Shown here: one piece after another, positions 1 through 8,329 of the stretch
Numbering within the stretch: the stretch's first letter is position 1
Layout of the letters: every line of letters begins with the position of its first letter
DNA from: Streptomyces avermitilis MA-4680 = NBRC 14893
Lineage (GTDB): Bacteria > Actinomycetota > Actinomycetes > Streptomycetales > Streptomycetaceae
DNA: 64,000 nt
Reading direction: 5' to 3'
Assembly (NCBI RefSeq): GCF_000009765.2
Contig: NC_003155.5
Location: 496,001-560,000 of the forward strand
Translations under genes and position numbers: made by a program
The notes under the pieces: model-generated
Databases searched by the model: none
What the model saw: only the letters and a program-made list of their open reading frames with translations
What the model was told of the DNA's origin: nothing

Positions 1-222
1 CGTCCGGGGACACGAGCGCCGTTGCGTCGGGCCGTGGCGTGCGGCAAGCGGCTTCGGGGGCAGTCGGTGCGAGGGTCGCGGCAGCGGCGGGAGGGCCACG
101 GCGGCAAGAAGACCGACGTGCTGCGGAATCTCGATGTCCGGCGGCTGTGCGCCCCGAAGCACGTCAGGCGCTGGTGTCGGCGGCCGTGGCCGCCCCCGAC
201 GCGAGGCGGCGACGGAAGGCGT
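1..222. other. Region downstream of the P450 with no convincing gene
   Basis: I see no reading frame here with clear coding character on either strand. A minus-strand frame could begin at a GTG near 162 and run off the window edge, but it has no Shine-Dalgarno sequence and its third-position GC is not strongly biased. A short plus-strand frame ends at 224 and its composition is equally unremarkable. In known filipin clusters further tailoring genes (ferredoxin, second P450) lie near this point, so the next gene may begin just outside the window. Confidence 0.5.
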
Positions 223-253
223 GATCAGCGCACGTGGTCCGCGGGCGCTGATC
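223..253 (-). terminator. Candidate transcription terminator hairpin after the P450
   Basis: GATCAGCGC (223-231) and GCGCTGATC (245-253) form a perfect 9-bp inverted repeat around a 13-base loop. It lies 29 bases beyond the stop codon of the P450, the last gene of the operon visible here. There is no T-run after it, but Streptomyces terminators often lack one. It could equally be a binding site for a dimeric regulator of the next gene. Confidence 0.45.
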
Positions 254-282
254 TCCTGCGGGAGTGGGCCGTGGTGCGGAGG

Positions 283-1482
283 TCACCAGGTGACGGGCAG
301 CTCGTGCACGCCGTAGAAGACCATGTCGTGGCGGAAGCGCAGTTCCTCGACGGGCTTGGCCAAGCGCAGACCCGGGAGGCGGCGGAACAGGGTCTCGAAG
401 ACGATCTGCAGCTCGATCCGGGCGAGTTGCTGCCCGATGCACTGGTGTGCGCCGAAGCCGAAGGCCAGATGCGGGGCGGGGCGTCGAGTGATGTCGAAAC
501 GTTCCGGCTCCTCCACGAAGGCGGGGTCGAAGTCGGCGGCGAGGACGTGCGCGACGACCTGCTCGCCCTTGGCGATGCGCACCCCACCGAGCTCCACGTC
601 CCGGGTGGCGACGCGCTCGCCGCCGAACTGGCCGATGGTGAGGTAGCGCAGCAGCTCCTCGACGGCGTTGCCGACCAGCGACGGGTCCTCGCGCAGCAGG
701 GCCAGCTGGTCGGGGCTGTCGAGGAGCAGCGCCGTACCGAGGCCGATCATGCAGGCGGTGGTGTCGTGGGCCGCTATCAGCAGGGTGCCGGCCGCGTTCA
801 TGAGAAACATGTCGTCGACCACACCATCGGGGTCCTCGGTGGTGATCAGCGCCGAGATCAGGTCGTCACCGGGGTTGGCCCGGCGCTCCTGGACAAGCTG
901 GTAGAGCAGCCCGCCCAGGCGCATGCCGGCGGCCTCGGTGGCGGCGGCGTCCTGGTCGACCCGCATCATCGCCTCGGCGATGTCCTGGAACTCCGCCCGG
1001 CGCTCGACCGGGACACCGAACAGGTCGGAAATCACCATGGACGGCACCGCGTTGGCGAAGGTCTTCACCAGGTCGACCGGGCCGCCCCGCGCCTCGATGG
1101 CATCGAGGTGCTCGTCGACGATGCGCTGGATGTTCGGCCGCAGCGCCTGCATGCGCCGTACGGTGAACTCCTTGGCGAGCAGCTTGCGGTCCGAGGTGTG
1201 CTCCGGCTCGTCCTGCCACAACAGGCTGCCGCGGCCGGGCTTCTGGGTGACGACGCCGTCCTGGGTGTGCAGTGCGTGGGGCACCTGGACGCTGAACGAG
1301 GAGTCGCGCAGCAGGGCGCGCACCTCCTCGTAACCGGTCACCAGCCACGCCTCGTGGCCGCTGGTGAAGGTGGCCCGGGTCACCGGGGCGGCGGCCCGGA
1401 TGTCGGCGATACCGTCCGGCGGCAGGAACGGGCAGCTGCGGGCCTTGGGGACGGTGGGCGCGTCGGCGGTGGGCTCGGGCAT
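283..1482 (-). CDS. pteC: Cytochrome P450, CYP105-like, probable polyene macrolide hydroxylase
   Basis: This 399-residue soluble bacterial P450 is predicted to hydroxylate the finished macrolactone, using a ferredoxin and ferredoxin reductase encoded elsewhere. The heme-binding segment is FGFGAHQCIG with the axial thiolate at Cys348. The I-helix reads AAHDTT (237-242) and the K-helix ExxR is Glu276-Arg279. The N-terminal CPFLPP (17-22) is typical of family CYP105. A histidine sits at residue 72, in the B-C loop. CYP105P1 of S. avermitilis, the filipin C26 hydroxylase, is known for a His72 that can ligate the heme iron, so this is probably its counterpart. The ATG at 1482 follows AAGGAG at a suitable distance. 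The gene starts 46 bp after the carboxylase/reductase. A C1' hydroxylase (CYP105D6 type) is the main alternative. The P450 call is certain; the exact target position is inferred. Confidence 0.93.
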   Translation of the reverse strand: MPEPTADAPTVPKARSCPFLPPDGIADIRAAAPVTRATFTSGHEAWLVTGYEEVRALLRDSSFSVQVPHALHTQDGVVTQKPGRGSLLWQDEPEHTSDRKLLAKEFTVRRMQALRPNIQRIVDEHLDAIEARGGPVDLVKTFANAVPSMVISDLFGVPVERRAEFQDIAEAMMRVDQDAAATEAAGMRLGGLLYQLVQERRANPGDDLISALITTEDPDGVVDDMFLMNAAGTLLIAAHDTTACMIGLGTALLLDSPDQLALLREDPSLVGNAVEELLRYLTIGQFGGERVATRDVELGGVRIAKGEQVVAHVLAADFDPAFVEEPERFDITRRPAPHLAFGFGAHQCIGQQLARIELQIVFETLFRRLPGLRLAKPVEELRFRHDMVFYGVHELPVTW

Positions 1483-1528
1483 GACTCTCCTTGCGCTTGT
1501 GGGAGGTGGGTTCGTACGACGGGGACGG

Positions 1529-2785
1529 TCAGGCGGCGGCGAGTTCGAGCGCGATCTCGCCGCGCCGAGGCGCGTTCACGAGGACGGCCATGTTCCCGGG
1601 GGGGTGCACGTTGTCGTGCATCATCTGGTGCATGCGCCCGATGTCCTGGAAGCCGTCGCAGACGGACAGACAGGGGTCGAGCATGCCGGCGCCGACGAGG
1701 TTGATGACCTCGCGGCACTGGCGAGTGTCGGCGTAGTGCGAGCCCTGGAGGCGCTTGGAGCGCATCCACAGGTGGCGCAGGTCGACGTCTCCGTTGTAGC
1801 CGGAGGTGCCACCGCAGATCACCACCATGCCGGCGTTGTCGCACAGGTACATCGAGGTCGGCAGGCTGTCCTGGCCGCTGTGCTCCAGCACGATCCGCGG
1901 GGACTTGCGCTCACCGAGGATCTCCCAGACCTTCTTGCCGACCCCGCGAGCGCCGCGCAGGAACCGCGCCGACGCCTCGGCGTCCCCGGCATCGGGCAGT
2001 CGGCCCCAATGATCGAAGTCGCGACGGTTGACGGTGCCCGCCGCCCCGAGACGGCGGCAGTACTCGGAGCGGTCCTCGCTGGAGACCACGGCGATCGGAA
2101 TGCCGCCGGCCAGCCTGACGAGCTGGATGGCCATCGAGCCGAGGCCGCCCGCACCACCCCAGATCAGGACGGGGTCGCCGGGGCGGACCGTGTTGCCCTG
2201 CCAGCCGAACAGCTGCCGGTAGGCGGTGGGCCCGGTGAGCAGGAAGGCCGCCGACTCCTCCCATGACAGATGGGCGGGCTTGGGGTGGCACTGGTATTCG
2301 TCGACACGGCAGAACTGCGCGAAGGAACCGTAGTTGGTCTCGTACCCCCAGGCCTTGATGCTCTCCGAGACCAGTGGATCCGTGCCCATCCGGATGTCCG
2401 CGGCGGCCTCGTCCCACTGGCCGCTGGTGAGCAGCACGTGGTCCCCCACCGTGACGCTGCGGACGCCCTCGCCGACGGCCCACACCACGCCGGAGGCCTC
2501 CGAGCCTCCGATGTGGAAGTCCTCGGGCTGGCCCTGGCGCTGCCGCATCCCGATGACGTCGACCGGCTCGCCCAGCGAGGACCACACGTTGTTGTAGTTG
2601 ATGCCGGCGGCCATCACGTAGACCAGCACCTGGCCCCGACCCACCGCGGGGGTGTCGACGACCTCGGTGCGGAACGCCTGCTTCGGCTCTCCGAAGCGGT
2701 TCTGGCGGATCACCGAGGCATACATCTGCCGCGGGACCTCACCGAGCGGCGGTGTCTCGCCTATCTCGTAGAGAGCTTTCGTCAT
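1529..2785 (-). CDS. pteB: Crotonyl-CoA carboxylase/reductase homologue, probably a 2-octenoyl-CoA carboxylase/reductase
   Basis: This 418-residue zinc-independent MDR-family enzyme is predicted to carry out NADPH-dependent reductive carboxylation of an alpha,beta-unsaturated acyl-CoA, giving an alkylmalonyl-CoA extender. The family hallmark NYNNVW lies at 63-68, the WGYE segment of the CO2 pocket at 146-149, the Rossmann motif GGAGGLGS at 210-217, and the conserved tail MHDNVHPPGNMAVLV at 389-403. Its position directly after the PKS gene with the only bulky-extender AT suggests that it feeds that domain. The S. avermitilis homologue PteB is known as a 2-octenoyl-CoA enzyme that yields hexylmalonyl-CoA for filipin. 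Ethylmalonyl-CoA formation from crotonyl-CoA is the alternative. The ATG at 2785 is preceded by GGAGAGGA. The upstream gap is 60 bp. Confidence 0.92.
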   Translation of the reverse strand: MTKALYEIGETPPLGEVPRQMYASVIRQNRFGEPKQAFRTEVVDTPAVGRGQVLVYVMAAGINYNNVWSSLGEPVDVIGMRQRQGQPEDFHIGGSEASGVVWAVGEGVRSVTVGDHVLLTSGQWDEAAADIRMGTDPLVSESIKAWGYETNYGSFAQFCRVDEYQCHPKPAHLSWEESAAFLLTGPTAYRQLFGWQGNTVRPGDPVLIWGGAGGLGSMAIQLVRLAGGIPIAVVSSEDRSEYCRRLGAAGTVNRRDFDHWGRLPDAGDAEASARFLRGARGVGKKVWEILGERKSPRIVLEHSGQDSLPTSMYLCDNAGMVVICGGTSGYNGDVDLRHLWMRSKRLQGSHYADTRQCREVINLVGAGMLDPCLSVCDGFQDIGRMHQMMHDNVHPPGNMAVLVNAPRRGEIALELAAA

Positions 2786-2845
2786 GATTCCTCTCCCACA
2801 TCTGCTCTGTCCGGGTCTGGGGTACTCGCGGTGGACGCGGGCCGG

Positions 2846-5800
2846 TCATGCGGTCGTTGCGTCCGCAGGTGCTACGGGGCCGGACGCATCGGTGACGGCG
2901 TCCGCCAGCCAGGAATCCACCGCCGCCGCGGTGGTGCCGGCGTGGTCCTCCAACATCGAGTAGTGGTTTCCGGTCACTTCGACGATCGTGTCCACGTGCT
3001 CGGGCGGTGCCGCGCGCCCGTCACCGTCACCGGCGCCGGCCAGCATGGGCTCGCTCGCCCGTACGAGCAGGGTCGGCGCGGCGATCTGCGGCGCGGCCCA
3101 GTCGTCGAACAGGCGCATATAGCGGCCCATCGCGGTGAGCTGTTCGCCGCCGGACCTCATGAAGTCCAGGCGCTGCGAGTGCGCCTGGGCCATCGCGTTG
3201 AGCACCTGGTGGTCGAAGGGGACCTCGCGGCTGAAGCTGTCGACCATCACCACGGCCGCCGGCCGCTCCCCCATGGCTTCCAGGTGTGCCGCCACGCCGT
3301 GGGCGATCCAGCCGCCCGAGGAGTAGCCGAGCAGGACGGCCGGCTTTCCGCCGGCACACTCCCGTACGGTCTGCGCGTGCAGCCGGAACACGACGTCCGG
3401 GTCGGACGGGACCGGCTCGCCCTTCTCGTAGCCGGGGTGGACCAGCGCCCACACGTCCAGCCGGTCGCGGAAGGGTGCGGCGAACCGCGCGTACTGGTGC
3501 GCCCCGGCCGGTACGACGTACGGCGAGAAGCACATCAGCGCGAGGGGATGGTCGCCTTGCGACAACCGCACCGGGGCGGGCCGCCGGTCCAGTTCCTCGG
3601 GCCGCTCGAACGACGGCCGGAAGCGGGCCGCCTCCATCAGCATCCCCATGGCCTCGGCGGCCGTCCCGTTCTCGCTCGCGTGCCGGTAGAGCTGGACCAG
3701 CATGTCGGCGGGCCGTTCCTCCGCCGCGGCGCTGCCGGTGCTCTGGAGCCGCGTCAACAGGTGCTTGGCGAGCCTGGCGGGCGTGGGATGGTCGAAGGCC
3801 AGTCCGGAGGGCAGGCGCAGACCGGTCGCCGCCGACAGTCGCCGACGCAGGTCGATCGCGGTGAGCGAGTCGAAGCCGAGCTCCAGGAAGTGCGCGGTGG
3901 GCAGCACGTCCTCGGCCGACGCGTGCCCGAGGACCACGGCGCTCTGGGCGCGGACGTGTTCCAGCAGCCGCTCCTCCTGCTCGACCGGGGCGAGAGCGGC
4001 GAGCTCGGTCGCCAGCGCCGCTCCGGCGCTGGTCCCCTCGCCGACGGCCTGCTCGGCCTCCAGGAGCCGCTGTACGTCGGGCAGGTCGGCCAGCAGCGGG
4101 CTGGGCCGTCCCACGGTGAAGGCGGGCAGGAACTTCTCCCAGTCGATCGGGGCGACGGTGAGGGCCGCCTCGTCGTGCTCGACGGCCTCGCGCAGCGCGG
4201 AGATCGCGAGCTCGGGGGCCATGACGCCCAGGCCCCGCCGCTCGCCGCGCTCCTGGACCGCGTCGTCGACCATGCCGCCGCCCGCCCAGCCGCCCCAGGC
4301 GACCGAGGTCGCGGTCAAGCCGCGGGCCCGCCGCCGCAGTGCCAGGGCGTCGAGGAAGGCGTTGGCGGAGGCGTAGGAGGCCTGCCCACCGCTGCCCCAG
4401 ACGCCGGCACCGGAGGCGAAGAGGACGAAGGCGTCCAGCTCACGGCCGTCGAGCAACTCGTCGAGGTGGATGGCGCCGGTGACCTTGGAGGCCGCGGCTT
4501 CGGCGAACTCGTCGAGACCGGCGTCGGCCAGCATGGACGACCGTGCCGTGCCGGCGGCGTGCAGCACCGCGGTGAGCGGGTGCCGGGACTCGATGCCGGC
4601 GAGTAGCCGCGCGACCGCAGCGCGGTCGGCCATGTCGCAGGCGGCGATGGTCACTTCGGCGCCCAGGGCGGTCAGCTCCGCGTGCAGTTCCTGCGCACCG
4701 GGGGCGTCAGGCCCGCTCCTGCTGGTGAGCACCAAGTGTTGCGCGCCCGCGCCGGCCAGCCAACGGGCCAGGTGCCGGCCCACGCCGCCGGTTCCGCCGG
4801 TAATCAGGACGGTGCCGCGAGGCTTCCACGGTGTCGCGGACTCCTCGTCGGCGGGCCGCGCCCGGACCATGCGCCGGCCGTACACGCCGTCGACACGCAC
4901 GGCGAGTTGATCCTCGTCGTGCTGGGCCAGCACTCCGGCCAGGCGGCGCAGCGCGTGCTCGTCCAGCTCCTCGGGCAGGTCGACGAGACCGCCCCAACGC
5001 CGGGGCAGTTCCAGTGCGGCGACGACGCCCAGGCCCCAGAGCTGTGCCTGGCCGGCGTCGCGCAGTGGGTCGGTGACTCCGGTGGACACGGCTCCGCGGG
5101 TCGCACACCACAGCGGTGCCTGGACGTCCACGTCGCCCAGCGCCTGCAGCAGGGTGACGGTCGTGGCGAGGCTCGCGGACAACGTGGGGTGGGCCGGGTG
5201 GCAGCCGGGGGCGAGGCCGAGCATCGACAAGACACCGGCGGGCTGTTCGCCGCGGAGTTCCTCGGCGAGCCGCTTCGCGGCCTGCGATCGGTCGCAGTCG
5301 ACAGGGAGTTCGACGACCCGCACCTTGGCGCCATGGGCGGCGAGCACGCCGACGACGCAGGGCGCCCACTGCTCGTCCGCCAGTCCGGCGGGGAGGACAG
5401 CGAGCCACAGACCGTTCAGGCCGGGGGCCGCGTGGTCGGTCAGTCGCCGGAAGGAGACGCGGTAGCGCCAGCCGTCCACCGTGGACTTCTCGCGGCTGCG
5501 CCGACGCCACGCGGACAGTACCGGCAGCGCCGGGCCGACGAGGGCGGCGTCGTCCGCCCCGAGTTCATCGGCGAGCCCGGAGAGGTCCGTGTTCTCCACG
5601 AGCTCCCAGAATCCGGCCTCGACCGGATCGGTGCCCGCAGGCACCGGGTCGGCGCTCTCCAGCCAGTACCGCTGTGGCTGGAACGCGTACGTCGGCAAGT
5701 CCACGCGCCGTACCGGACGCCCGGCAAAGGGGGCCGTCAGGTCCACGTGCACGCCACTCACGTGCAGTTCGGACACGGAGCGCAGGAAGCGGTCCATGCC

Positions 5801-8329
5801 GCCCTGGCCCCTGCGCAGCGAGGAGCCGGTCACGGCGTCGGCACCGGTCTCCTCCGCGATCTCCTGCACCGCGTCGGCCAGCAGCGGGTGCGGGCTGCAC
5901 TCGACGAACACCCCGTGCCCGTCCGCCAGCAGCGTCCGTACGGTCCATTCGAACTCCACCGTGTGCCTGGCGTTGCGGTACCAGTACTCGGCGTCGAGGG
6001 TGGTGGTGTCCAGCACCGTGCCGGTCACCGTGGAGTAGTACGGGACCTCCGCCGCGCCCGGCGCGACCGGGGCCAACAGGTGGAGCAGTTCGGGGCGCAG
6101 GCTCTCGACCTGGGTGGAGTGCCCGGCGCCGGTGGCGCCGCGGACCTTGCGCACGCGCACGCCCTCGGCTTCGAGTTCCGCCAGGAGTTCGTCGACCGCG
6201 TCGGGCTCTCCGGAGACGGTCAGGGCCGCGGGCCCGTTCACGGCGGCGACCGACAGCCGGTCCCCGTACTTCTCCAGCCTCGCTCGGACCCGTTCGGCCG
6301 GCATGGCGATCGCGAGCATCGCGCCCTTGCCGATGAGCTTGGTCAGCGAGCGGCTGCGCAGGGCCACGATCCGCGCCGCGTCGTCCAGCGTCAGCGCGCC
6401 CGCGACGTACGCGGCGGCGACCTCGCCCTGCGAGTGGCCGACGACGGCGGCAGGCGTCACACCGTAGGAGCGCCACAGGGCGGCCAGCGACACCATCACC
6501 GTGAACAGCGCGGGTTGGGCGACCTCCACGTCGGCCACGTCCGGCGCATCGGGCTCGGCGCGCAGGACGTCGAGCAACGGCCAGTCGAGGTAGGGGGCGA
6601 ACGCCTCGGCGCAGGCCTTGGCCTGCTCGGCGAAGACCGGGGAAGTGTCCAGCAGTTCACGCGCCATCTCGGTCCACTGCGAGCCGTGACCGGGGAAGAC
6701 GAAGGCGACCTTGCCGGAGGCCGAGGCGGTGCCCTGGACCACGGTGTCCGCGGGTTTGCCGTCGGCGAGCGCCGCGAGCCCGGCCCGCAGCTCGTGCCGG
6801 TCCTGGCCGACGACCACGGCCCGCTGCTCCAGTTGCGTCCGCGTGGTGACGAGGGCGCGGCCGACGTCGGGCAGGGTGAGCCCTTCGGTGCGGTCGAGGT
6901 GGTTCAGCAGCCGGCGCGCCTGTTCGCGCAGGGACCGGTCGGTCTTCGCGGACAGCGCCCACGGGAACACGTCCAGGGGCTGGGCGGCGGTCGCGTCCTG
7001 CGCTGCGGGGGGCTGCTCGACCTCGGCGGCGGTCGCGGTCTGCGGGGCCTGCTCGATGATGGTGTGCACGTTGGTGCCGCTCATCCCGAACGAGGAGACG
7101 GCCGCACGCCGTGGCCTGTCCTGGTCGGGCCAGGCGGTCTGCTCGGTGAGCAGGCGCACGTTTCCTCCGGCCCAGTCGACGTGCGGGGTCGGCTCATCGA
7201 CGTGCAGCGTCTGCGGCAGGATGCCGTTGCGGATGGCCATCACCATCTTGATGACGCCGCCGACGCCGGCGGCCGCCTGCGTGTGGCCGATGTTGGACTT
7301 CAGCGAGCCGAGCCACAGCGGACGGCCCTCGGAACGCTCCTTGCCGTACGTCGCCAGCAGGGCCTGTGCCTCGATCGGGTCGCCGAGCCGGGTTCCGGTG
7401 CCGTGGGCCTCGACGGCGTCCACTTCGTCCGGGGCGAGCCGGGCATTGGCCAGCGCCTGCCGGATGACCTGCTGCTGGGCCTTGCCGCTGGGCGCGGTCA
7501 GGCCGTTGGACGCGCCGTCCTGGTTGACCGCGCTGCCCCGCACGACGGCCAGGACCTCGTGCCCGTTGCGGCGGGCGTCGGACAGCCGCTCCAGCAGCAC
7601 CAGGCCCACGCCTTCGGCGAAGCCGGTGCCGTCGGCGGACGAGGAGAACGCCTTGCAGCGGCCGTCGGCGGACAGCGCGCGCTGTCGGCTCGACATCGTG
7701 AACGCGGACGGTCCGGCCATCACCATCACGCCGCCGGCCAGTGCCATGGAGCACTCGCCGCCCCGCAGCGCCTGCATGGCGAGGTGGAGGGCGGTCAGCG
7801 AGGACGAGCACGCGGTGTCGACGGTGACCGACGGGCCCTGCAGGCCGAAGGTGTAGGAGAGCCGGCCGGAGATCACGCTGGCCGCGTTGCCGCTGGGGAT
7901 GTAGCCCTCGACGCCGTCGGGCACCTTGAGCGGGCGGCCGGTGTAGTCCTGGTAGCCGGAGCCGACGAAGACGCCCGTGGTGGTGGAGCGCATCGCGTGG
8001 GGGGCGATCCGGGCGCGCTCGAAGGCCTCCCAGGTGGTGTCCAGCAGCAGGCGCTGCTGGGGGTCCATGGCGACGGCCTCGCGCGGGCTGATTCCGAAGA
8101 CCGCGGGGTCGAACTCGTCCGCGTCGTGCAGGAATCCGCCCTGGGTGGTGTACGTGGTGCCGGGGTGGTCGGGGTCCGGGTGGTAGAGCGCCTCGACGTC
8201 CCAGCCACGGTTGCCGGGGAAGCGGGAGATCGCGTCGCGGCCGGAGGCGACCAGCTCCCACAGGTCCTCGGGCGAGCGCACGCCGCCGGGGTAGCGGCAG
8301 GCCATCCCGATGATGGCGATCGGCTCGTC
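2846..8329 (-). other. PKS module 13: KS-AT(alkylmalonyl)-KR-ACP-TE
   Basis: KS13 has its cysteine at residue 1702 (codon 7808-7810). AT13 carries GHSQGE with Ser2161 (6431-6433). At the specificity position it reads GAGH (2262-2265), not HAFH (malonyl) or YASH (methylmalonyl). An xAGH motif is associated with ethylmalonyl and larger extenders, so this module would install the C2 side chain. Its N-terminal motif is GHGSQ (2075-2079) in place of the usual GQGSQ. The KR has GGTGGVGRH near 2705, the WGS signature of A-type reductases, and Tyr2847. It lacks LDD. ACP13 is modified at Ser3016. The module would reduce C3 and supply C1 and C2. Confidence 0.88.

Noticed and set aside
1..162. Possible start of a minus-strand gene at a GTG near 162
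   Set aside because: It has no ribosome-binding site, weak third-position GC bias and no recognisable protein; too little sequence to support a call.
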